A stretch of 64,000 bases of DNA from Formosa sp030427735 (GTDB lineage Bacteria; Bacteroidota; Bacteroidia; Flavobacteriales; Flavobacteriaceae), in contig NZ_CP195158.1 in NCBI RefSeq assembly GCF_051200825.1, positions 2,108,001 through 2,172,000 of the forward strand, read 5' to 3'. This document shows positions 9,808 through 17,188 of the stretch, in pieces. A program made the position numbers and the translations under genes. Every line of letters begins with the position of its first letter. Position 1 is the first letter of the stretch. Below the pieces are notes generated by a model, which saw only the letters and a list, made by a program, of their open reading frames with translations, did not search any database and was not told where the DNA came from.

Positions 9808-10230
9808 TCAAATTAAAAAGGTTTCGTTAATCACATTAATATCTGTGACCAACAAAGGCGGAGTGTAGTCTTTAAAGGGAATAATTTGCTCTGGTAAACC
9901 TTCAAAAAGATTTACATAAGCATACATAAACGTAGCGACAAACACTTGCTGATTATAAGTGAGCTGCTCTAAAGTGTTTTGTTTTAACTCGTCTTGACCT
10001 GCAACAGTTATGTTATGGTCTGAGCAGCATCCTTTAGTCTTTTTGTTAAATTGAAGTGCGGCATCTGCCGTAAAAGACATATTAGTATTACATGTTTTGG
10101 CAGATTGGTTTAAGGCCACATCTACCAAAGTGTTTCCACAATAATGCATATTTACAGTAAAAGACATGGTAGATAAAACAACTACCAAAGCCATAGTACA
10201 TGCTAATATTTTGTGGAAAAGCGTATTCAT
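9808..10230 (-). CDS. HYC_CC_PP family protein
   Basis: Secreted 140-aa protein with an N-terminal signal or anchor (about residues 8-26) and the three signatures that name this family: HYC (29-31, in MHYCG), CC (68-69, in KGCCSDH) and PP (124-125, in YTPPLL). Cys31, Cys47, Cys68 and Cys69 plus nearby His residues suggest periplasmic metal binding or redox activity. In flavobacteria such genes often lie beside copper pumps, and here the gene is first in the copper cluster, 106 nt before the ATG of the CusA-like gene. Function is otherwise unknown. Confidence 0.8.
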   Translation of the reverse strand: MNTLFHKILACTMALVVVLSTMSFTVNMHYCGNTLVDVALNQSAKTCNTNMSFTADAALQFNKKTKGCCSDHNITVAGQDELKQNTLEQLTYNQQVFVATFMYAYVNLFEGLPEQIIPFKDYTPPLLVTDINVINETFLI

Positions 10231-10419
10231 TACAAATACAAAATTAAAAAATATTTTTAATCTTATTTTGCTTTAACAGGAATTTAAACATACCGAACAT
10301 TAAAGCCATCAATATTACACATAAATACGACTTACAAACCACTGTAAATTTTAGTATATTGCTTACTTCAAAAACCTCAACAACTAACTACTAAAACAAA
10401 CAAACGTTCTAACTAAATT

Positions 10420-12018
10420 ATGCGTTATGTAATAGCATTATTAACCTTTTTATTAAGTATTAACCTGTATAGCCAAAGCTACGAAAACGAATTACAAAAG
10501 CTAGAACAGGCATTACTTAAAAAAGATATTTATCTTAAAGAAAAATATCATAAAATCAACCGTCTTAAGCAAGATGTTAGTAAATACCATGTTACAGGTA
10601 AAACCAACGACCTGTACAAAAGCTATATTTCGTTATTTACAGAATATCGCTCTTTTAAATACGACTCGGCTTACTATTTTTTAGAAAAGGCCAAAGAAAC
10701 AGCTATCAGCATAAACGATTCGGTTTTGTTGTCTAGAGCTAAAATAAAGGAAGGTTTTGTTTTATTGTCGTCTGGACTATTTAAAGAATCTATAGATACG
10801 CTTAACAGTATTAACCTTACTAAGCTACCTAAAACCGATACATTTGAGTATTATGCGGTTAAAGCCAGATCGTTTTACGATTTAGCCGATTATAACCAAG
10901 ACCCGAGATTTAGCATAAGTTATATTAAAAAAGGAAATCAATATTTAGATCAGGCTATAGCGTATGCCAAACCGAACTCGCATCAATTTTGGTCGTCTGA
11001 AAGTTTAAAACGAATGAAGCAATTAGATTATAATGGTGCCGAGTTTGCGTTTAATTATTGGATTAATAATTTTGATTTACCAGCAGAATTTTACGGCATT
11101 GCCACCTCTAGTCTGGGTTACCTCTACTCTATTAAAGGTTACCAGGACAAAGCCATTAAGTACTTGGCATTAGCAGCAATATCCGACATTGAAAATTCTA
11201 CAAAAGAAACCGTTGCCCTTCGTAATCTGGCCAACGAACTGTTTAAAAAAGGTGATTTAAACAGAGCAAACCGCTATGTTACTTTAGCTATGGAAGACGC
11301 CACATTTTACAATGCCAGACATAGAAAAATAGAAATTTCGAGTATTTTACCAATTATTGAAGGCGCACAACTTTTAAAGGTTAAAAACCAAAAAAGTAAA
11401 TTAGAAAAAATTGTTATCCTTTTGGGACTTTTATCGTTAGCTGTAATTGTTTTTTTAATTATCATTTTTAAACAACTTCATGCCAAAAACCAATCGCGAA
11501 AAGCCTTGGCGGAAACCAACAAAAAGTTAAAAGAAATGAATGCTAATTTACGAGAATCAGACGCCATAAAACAAGAGTATATCACCTACTTTTTAACGGT
11601 TACTTCAAATTTTATTCGTAAGATGGATTCTATTCAAAAAACAACCATACAGAAGGTTATTGCCAAAAAACCAGACGATATACTTAACATCATGAAACGC
11701 TACAGTATTAAAAAAGAGCGCGACGATTTATTTAGACATTTTGATGAAGTATTTTTAAAGTTATTCCCGTCTTATATTGAAGATTACAACAAACTGTTTC
11801 CAGATGACCAAAAAGTCATCTTAAAACCTAACGAGCTTTTAAACACCGAACTTCGCATATTTGCCTTGTACCGGTTAGGCATACAAGACAGCAATCAACT
11901 AGCAGAATTTTTAGAGCTTTCGGTTGCCACTATTTACACCTACAAAACCCGAATTAAAAGTAGATCGCTATGCAAAGACGCTTTCGAAGATAACATTATG
12001 GCTATTAAAACGTATTAA
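10420..12018 (+). CDS. DUF6377-type membrane-anchored TPR/HTH transcriptional regulator
   Basis: 532-aa protein with a signal peptide ending near LYSQ, a periplasmic TPR-like helical region (about 20-320), one membrane helix (about 331-350, VILLGLLSLAVIVFLIIIF), a coiled coil and a C-terminal cytoplasmic domain of the DUF6377 kind. That domain ends in a LuxR-like HTH: ELRIFALYRLGIQDSNQLAEF and LSVATIYTYKTRIKSR. This is a one-component sensor layout in which periplasmic binding would drive DNA binding, as in SusR-like regulators. It lies convergent to the GH97 end of PUL 1 and is the likely second regulator of that locus. It could instead act on genes outside it. Confidence 0.85.
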   Translation: MRYVIALLTFLLSINLYSQSYENELQKLEQALLKKDIYLKEKYHKINRLKQDVSKYHVTGKTNDLYKSYISLFTEYRSFKYDSAYYFLEKAKETAISINDSVLLSRAKIKEGFVLLSSGLFKESIDTLNSINLTKLPKTDTFEYYAVKARSFYDLADYNQDPRFSISYIKKGNQYLDQAIAYAKPNSHQFWSSESLKRMKQLDYNGAEFAFNYWINNFDLPAEFYGIATSSLGYLYSIKGYQDKAIKYLALAAISDIENSTKETVALRNLANELFKKGDLNRANRYVTLAMEDATFYNARHRKIEISSILPIIEGAQLLKVKNQKSKLEKIVILLGLLSLAVIVFLIIIFKQLHAKNQSRKALAETNKKLKEMNANLRESDAIKQEYITYFLTVTSNFIRKMDSIQKTTIQKVIAKKPDDILNIMKRYSIKKERDDLFRHFDEVFLKLFPSYIEDYNKLFPDDQKVILKPNELLNTELRIFALYRLGIQDSNQLAEFLELSVATIYTYKTRIKSRSLCKDAFEDNIMAIKTY

Positions 12019-12173
12019 AAAGAGGCTACCTAAAAGTTTAACAGTGCGTCATTCTGTGCTCGACACAGAATCTTATCATAATTCAACAATTATGAGAATC
12101 TGAAATCATAGATTCAACGAAGTTAAATAAATTCAGATTGACGAAAAATTAACTTTATGGATAGCCTCCTTTT
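12017..12173. terminator. bidirectional terminator arms split by a repeat element
   Basis: Arms AAAAAGAGGCTACC (12017-12030) and GGATAGCCTCCTTTTT (12159-12174) pair with one mismatch and one unpaired base, with A and T tracts outside, as in a compact convergent terminator. About 130 bp lie between the arms, including a palindromic repeat (see the repeat entry). The element sits between the convergent DUF6377 and GH97 genes. The proA terminator at 35049-35075 has the same GGCTACC core but a 5-nt loop. Confidence 0.6.
12047..12143. repeat. REP-like palindromic intergenic element
   Basis: Outer arms CGTCATTCTG (12047-12056) and CAGATTGACG (12134-12143) are inverted with one mismatch. Inside the left part is a perfect hairpin, ATTCTGTG and CACAGAAT (12051-12071). 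The layout matches the element at 48658-48742 (GTCACTCTGAAC and mirror), so both probably belong to one repeat family of the kind widespread in flavobacterial intergenic regions. Confidence 0.6.
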
Positions 12174-12210
12174 TCAAACAAACAAATACTAACACCATTT
12201 ATTAATAGTA

Positions 12211-14229
12211 TTATTCTTTTAAAACAAACCTAACTGCTGTACCTCCTCCTGGTGCTAATGACAGACTTAACGTTTTGGTTTTATCTAATTCTTGTGTCGT
12301 AATTGATACGGGATACGGATTCGATTGGTAATGCGCCTCATCACCATCAGCATAAATTTCGGCGATATACACGTTATTGGCATCCAAAAACGTTAAAGGA
12401 ATATTTACTGTTCTGGCTTCAGCATTGGTAATGGCTCCCAAGTACCAATTTTTCTCATCCCAATCTTTTCTGGCCATAACAACATACTCCCCGATTTTAG
12501 CATCAATAACTTTGGTATCCGACCATACTACAGGAACATCTTTTACAAACTGAAACTCTGGTTTCCCTATATAATTTTCTGGCAAATCGCTAGCCATTTG
12601 CAACGGACTAAACATGACCACATATAAAGCCAATTGTTTAGCTAGAGTTGTTTGCACCTTAGCGCCTTGTGGGGTTTTGTAATCGAAATCGAAATTTCCA
12701 GGAGTAAAATCCATTGGTCCAGAAAGCATTCGTGTAAAAGGCAAAATGGTAGTGTGTTCTGGTGGGTTACCCCCATCGGCAGACCAAGCGTTGTACTCTT
12801 GCCCCCGACCACCTTCCTGAGTCATTAAATTGGGATATGTACGTTGCAAGCCTGTACCTTTTACGGGCTCATGGTTATCAATCATAATATGATGCTTGGC
12901 GGCAGATTCTATGACTTTTCTGTAATGCCTAACACCGTACTGCCCATCGTGCCATTCTTTTTTATTTAAATACTTATTTACATATCCTGTTTTTACTGCA
13001 TTTACACCATTTTTATGATATAACTTAAAAGCATCCTCTAGCTGAGATTCGTAATGCGCAGCAGCTCCCGCTGTTTCGTGATGGCCAATAAGGCGAACAT
13101 TGTTTTGGGCAGCATAATTACATACAGCTTCCATATCAAAATCTGGGTAAGATTTAGTAAAACTAAAAGCAGTACCGTCGGCTGTCCAATCGCCATCCCA
13201 GCCTTCGTTCCACCCTTCAACAAGTACGCCGTCTAAACCATTTTCGGCAGCAAAATCGATATAGCGTTTTGTGTTTTCGGTAGTCGCTCCGTGTTTATCG
13301 CCTTGCCCCCAGGAGTATTTTTCTAAATGCATGCCCCACCATATTCCTATATATTTAGAAGGTAATATCCATGATAAGTCTTCAATTTTTGAAGGTTCAT
13401 TTAAATTTAGCATTAATGTAGATGTTACCAATTCTCCTGGTTTATCGGCCACAATCACTGTTCTCCATGGGCTCTCAAAAGGCGTTTTAGCATACACTTT
13501 TACTCCGTTTGCCCAAGGTACCAGTTCGGCTTCATATTGTTTATTATTGGTTTTACGCAAGGTCATAGATGCAAAATCGGTTAAATTGGCTTCGTGAATT
13601 GCTAAATATTTACCTGATTTCGTTTCGAAAGTTGCGGGAGTATTTATGGTATCGGTCTTACTTATAGGTGTTTTTCTATACAAACTTTCGTAGTAACTAT
13701 TTTCGGAATGCACAGGTATCCACCAAACATTGTGCTCTTCTGGAAAAGTAAAGGTAGTTTTCTCATCAGAAATTTTGACTTCTTTTAAATGAGGTTGTTC
13801 AGGAAATTGATACCTAAACCCTATACCATCGTTAAAAACGCGAAAAACTATAGTTACCAATCGGTTTTTTCCTGTTGTTTCCTGCAAATGCACTATTAAC
13901 TCGTTATGCCTATCCTGTATCATTTTAAATTCTCCCCAAGGCTGATCCCAAGAAGTATCTACTGTATTTCGTTCGGTATTTATAATTTTAAGGTTCTGTT
14001 GTAAGGGTTCGCTATCTTGAAACGCCATTCCTAAAACCGAAGGTTCTATAATTGATTCTCCGCCAGATGTTAACTGATATTCTGGCGCACCTTGTGCTGT
14101 TAATTTAAAGGTGAGTACATGTTTGTTGTTAGGAGAACTTACACTTAACTCTTGCTGATTTTGGTTACATGACACTAAAGCGAGTATACTTAAAATAACT
14201 AAACGTATGGGGGTAAAAATATTTTTCAT
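12211..14229 (-). CDS. glycoside hydrolase family 97, SusB-like
   Basis: Predicted lipoprotein (lipobox ALVSC) of 672 aa from the chosen start (ATG at 14229, MKNIFTPIRLVILSILALVS). The upstream ATG at 14259 overlaps the preceding stop as ATGA and may give translational coupling instead. An N-terminal beta-sandwich is followed by a TIM barrel (LVEGWNEGWDGDW, PDFDMEAVCNYAAQNNVRLIG) and a C-terminal beta domain. Numbered from 14229, the key glutamates are Glu338 (VEGW), Glu385 (HHET), Glu454 (NHEP) and Glu478 (RGQEY). The 385/454/478 spacing equals that of Glu439, Glu508 and Glu532 in Bacteroides SusB as I remember it. That implies an inverting, calcium-dependent alpha-glucoside hydrolase rather than a retaining alpha-galactosidase. 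It is last in the PUL 1 operon. Confidence 0.92.
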   Translation of the reverse strand: MKNIFTPIRLVILSILALVSCNQNQQELSVSSPNNKHVLTFKLTAQGAPEYQLTSGGESIIEPSVLGMAFQDSEPLQQNLKIINTERNTVDTSWDQPWGEFKMIQDRHNELIVHLQETTGKNRLVTIVFRVFNDGIGFRYQFPEQPHLKEVKISDEKTTFTFPEEHNVWWIPVHSENSYYESLYRKTPISKTDTINTPATFETKSGKYLAIHEANLTDFASMTLRKTNNKQYEAELVPWANGVKVYAKTPFESPWRTVIVADKPGELVTSTLMLNLNEPSKIEDLSWILPSKYIGIWWGMHLEKYSWGQGDKHGATTENTKRYIDFAAENGLDGVLVEGWNEGWDGDWTADGTAFSFTKSYPDFDMEAVCNYAAQNNVRLIGHHETAGAAAHYESQLEDAFKLYHKNGVNAVKTGYVNKYLNKKEWHDGQYGVRHYRKVIESAAKHHIMIDNHEPVKGTGLQRTYPNLMTQEGGRGQEYNAWSADGGNPPEHTTILPFTRMLSGPMDFTPGNFDFDYKTPQGAKVQTTLAKQLALYVVMFSPLQMASDLPENYIGKPEFQFVKDVPVVWSDTKVIDAKIGEYVVMARKDWDEKNWYLGAITNAEARTVNIPLTFLDANNVYIAEIYADGDEAHYQSNPYPVSITTQELDKTKTLSLSLAPGGGTAVRFVLKE

Positions 14230-14255
14230 GTTTATAATTTTAATAAGGCGATTCC

Positions 14256-15506
14256 TCATTGTAATGTATTTAATAGGGTTATGGCCTGCTCTGGTTGCAT
14301 AGCCACGAAATAATAAAACACTTGATCTAATTGCTTTTGAATAGTACTATTTTCTGAATGAGCTTTTCGTAAGCGGTATAGTTCGCTAATAGGTTCAAAA
14401 ACACTTTTAGTACTAACACCGGAAAATTGAGCAATGGTATTTAAGGCTGTGTACCCAAACTCTAAAGTAGGCTCCAACATGGTGCCTTCGCCAAAATCGT
14501 TCCAAGTAACCAACTGTAAATAATCTACTTGTGCCTGTGCTGCTAAATTTAAAGTTTCTGTTAAAGTAGCGCAGTTATTATGAGGTATTTCAAAACCTAT
14601 ATGGTCTGTTGCACCACCTTCTTTATAAAAATCTTTAAATCCTGGATAGGCAGCGCCAAATGCTAGATTTAGATTTGGAGCTGTATTGGTATAAAAATCA
14701 CTTAAAAAAGAATTGTTTTGATATACCCAGGCAAATTCGCCTTGCGCATTTGCTCCAGCCTCGTATGACTGATTCCATAAGGTTAAAAATGTAGGTTTTG
14801 CATTAAAAACACTAAATACATCTGTCCATAATTCTGGAGTTTTTAAAGTCACTGGACCAAAATTAAGCAACAACGGCTGGTTATTAACATGTATATAATT
14901 AGCATTAGTAAAATATTGATTTTGCAGATAACGCATATCTTGCTTTGCAGCGCTTGCTTGAGTTGGTGCCAGATTAGCATCGACTATATTTTGTAAAAAA
15001 CGATCTTCGTAAACAATAGCATAATCTAACCCTACTTTATCCAACATCGCTATCACCTGATTGGTGTTTTCCAAAATCATGGCATAATCGTTAACATTGT
15101 AGGTGCCATACCAATCTATTAATACACCATCTACTCCTGCGTATTTCATAAGTAATAAATGATTTTCGATAACCGCAGCATCTCCTGAGTGATATGGCCC
15201 AATAAGCGGGTAAAAATGAGATGCTATCTCTCGTTTTCCGTTAGCATCAGTACGATTAGGATCTTTGTTTGCCATCGTCCAATGGTAGCCCCATTGTTTA
15301 TTGCTACTACTTTCGTTAGTTTCAAACCAGGTCATGTAATGCATATACAATTTAGTATTATTGGTTTTAGGTATCGCAACAGGATCTAACACCTCTAATT
15401 CTGGTTGTTTTATACTTATATCTTCATTAGGAGAATCGCTACTGCAATGTATTTGAAGCCCCGCACAAAAGCATACCAAAAACAAATTAAGAACAGACAT
15501 TTTCAT
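14256..15506 (-). CDS. GH71/99-like glycoside hydrolase (lipoprotein)
   Basis: 416-aa predicted surface or periplasmic lipoprotein (LQIHC lipobox, Cys21, followed by an acidic linker). The fold is a TIM barrel of the GH71/GH99-like group: YMHYMTWFET and WGYHWTM near the start, AGVDGVLIDWYGTYN (strand 3 region), LDYAIVYEDRF, FAWVYQNN and the C-terminal signature TWNDFGEGTMLEPT, which resembles the WNEWGEGT-type catalytic motif of GH99 proteins. Known relatives cleave alpha-mannosides (GH99) or alpha-1,3-glucan (GH71); the substrate here is not determined. It lies between SusD and GH97 in PUL 1. The 141-nt gap upstream holds two inverted repeats (AACCTTC with GAAGGTT, and AACGC with GCGTT) but no convincing terminator. 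Confidence 0.8.
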   Translation of the reverse strand: MKMSVLNLFLVCFCAGLQIHCSSDSPNEDISIKQPELEVLDPVAIPKTNNTKLYMHYMTWFETNESSSNKQWGYHWTMANKDPNRTDANGKREIASHFYPLIGPYHSGDAAVIENHLLLMKYAGVDGVLIDWYGTYNVNDYAMILENTNQVIAMLDKVGLDYAIVYEDRFLQNIVDANLAPTQASAAKQDMRYLQNQYFTNANYIHVNNQPLLLNFGPVTLKTPELWTDVFSVFNAKPTFLTLWNQSYEAGANAQGEFAWVYQNNSFLSDFYTNTAPNLNLAFGAAYPGFKDFYKEGGATDHIGFEIPHNNCATLTETLNLAAQAQVDYLQLVTWNDFGEGTMLEPTLEFGYTALNTIAQFSGVSTKSVFEPISELYRLRKAHSENSTIQKQLDQVFYYFVAMQPEQAITLLNTLQ

Positions 15507-15647
15507 GCTTATATTTTCTTTAATTACTATTTAAATGCTAACCTTCCATCGTTGTTTTTAACTAATTCAATTGCATTATACCATAGAAGGTTAACCTAAT
15601 GCAACGCTTAACCTAGTTAGGCGTTTTGTTTAATTTTTAAGGAATTA

Positions 15648-17156
15648 TTAATATCCTGGATTTTGTTCTAGATTACTGTTTTTATCTAATTCTTGCTGCG
15701 GAATAGGAAAAATAGCTCTGTATGCAGGTGTTGCGTTAGGACTGCCCCACCAAGGCTGAAAAAACGTTCCAAAACGAATATTATCTGTTCGTCTTTTACC
15801 TTCAAACAAAAACTCTCGCAACAATTCTTTGTCTAAATACTCCAAATCTATAGCTGTTGGTATTTCTATTCCTGCTCGCGCCGTAATTTGTTCTACAAAA
15901 GGCCTAGCCAAATCTGGAGCTCCCAAACGCACGTAACATTCGGCTTGCATTAATAAAATTTCGGCATAACGTATTAACACAAAATCGTTATCGCGTTCCC
16001 ATTGGTCTCCTGCATTAATTTCGTATTTATTTAAACGCACGCCTTCATTTTGTTTACAGTCTTCTAAGTTAGATACTTCTTCGGTATACGATAAAGGTTC
16101 GCCACTATCCATAATAATTACAGACCCTGTAGATAAATTAATTTGATCGCCTTGTAACATCGATGCTTTTCGTCTGTCTGTTTCTTCAAACATCGAATAC
16201 ACCCCTGGAGTGGCACACATACCGTTTGCAGACCAAGGATAATCTCCTGTTGGTGAAACTGCAAAACGTTGTAAATAATGATAAGACATAGAACTCATAT
16301 AATTTCCTAAAGTACCTGCATCGTTAGCATACGGTATGGCTAAAATAATCTCGTTGGAAGTCTCATTATTGGTTGCAAAATTGGCATAAAAATCGGGTTC
16401 TAAACTGTAGCCAGATATTTTTTGGCAAACCTCTAAACAATCTTGCCATCTGGCTGTTCCTACAAACGCTTCGGCATTTAAATATAGTCTTGCCAACAAC
16501 GCATTGGCTACGTTTTGTGTGAATTTAGAATATACTTTTCCCGACTGTAAATATGGAATGGCTTCCAACAATTCTGTTTCTACAAACTGAAATACTTCCA
16601 ATCGCGATGCATTTGAAGGCAGATCTAAGTCTTCAAAATCTGTGATAATTGGCACATTGCCAAAAAGGTCTAATAAATTATAATAGTAATAAGCGCGTAC
16701 AGCTTTTAGTTCGGCATAAATTGGTGTTTTGGCCTCGTCTGTTAATCCCGATTTATCGATTTGATAAATAATGGAATTTATTTTAGAAATACCAGCATAA
16801 TTATAACGCCAAGCCGATAGAATCATTTTGTTTTGGGCATTCCAGGTATGTCTGTGCGCCTCGATATATTGTCCGCCATCGTACCAATCTGTTCCTCTAG
16901 TGGGAATAATAGCTTCGTCTGAAGACACTTCATTCAAAAAAAACACATATTCGCTCGCTGGCCAGTTGTTAGAAATTTCGTCTGCAAACCCTCTTAAAGA
17001 CGAATAAGCACCTCCTACAAGGGTTTCTACTTCTTTTGATGTTTGTCCGAAATTACTATCCTGTACTCTATCGTACAAATCTTCGTCGAGATTCGTACAG
17101 GAAGTCGCTATCAGCAAGCTTCCAATACCTAATAATATGGTGAATTTAATTTTCAT
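15648..17156 (-). CDS. SusD/RagB-family glycan-binding lipoprotein (PUL 1)
   Basis: 502-aa SusD homologue: signal peptide with lipobox IATSC (Cys20), N-terminal TPR-type helices (VETLVGGAYSSLRGFADE), the typical AYYYYNLLDLFGNVPIIT stretch and the C-terminal RagB/SusD part ending in IPQQELDKNSNLEQNPGY. It is an outer-membrane lid that captures oligosaccharides for the partner SusC, encoded 32 nt upstream. With SusC it should form the importer of PUL 1. Confidence 0.96.
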   Translation of the reverse strand: MKIKFTILLGIGSLLIATSCTNLDEDLYDRVQDSNFGQTSKEVETLVGGAYSSLRGFADEISNNWPASEYVFFLNEVSSDEAIIPTRGTDWYDGGQYIEAHRHTWNAQNKMILSAWRYNYAGISKINSIIYQIDKSGLTDEAKTPIYAELKAVRAYYYYNLLDLFGNVPIITDFEDLDLPSNASRLEVFQFVETELLEAIPYLQSGKVYSKFTQNVANALLARLYLNAEAFVGTARWQDCLEVCQKISGYSLEPDFYANFATNNETSNEIILAIPYANDAGTLGNYMSSMSYHYLQRFAVSPTGDYPWSANGMCATPGVYSMFEETDRRKASMLQGDQINLSTGSVIIMDSGEPLSYTEEVSNLEDCKQNEGVRLNKYEINAGDQWERDNDFVLIRYAEILLMQAECYVRLGAPDLARPFVEQITARAGIEIPTAIDLEYLDKELLREFLFEGKRRTDNIRFGTFFQPWWGSPNATPAYRAIFPIPQQELDKNSNLEQNPGY

Positions 17157-17188
17157 GTTGTTCTGTTTTTCTGTTAGTTATGCTTAGC

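Noticed and set aside
10231..10419. TAATTTTG on the minus strand (10246-10239) as promoter of the HYC_CC_PP gene
   Set aside because: It would leave essentially no leader before the ATG at 10230, and no TTTG occurs at the -33 position.
12047..12143. Possible CRISPR repeat
   Set aside because: The palindromic units are not regularly spaced and no repeated spacer structure exists anywhere in the window.
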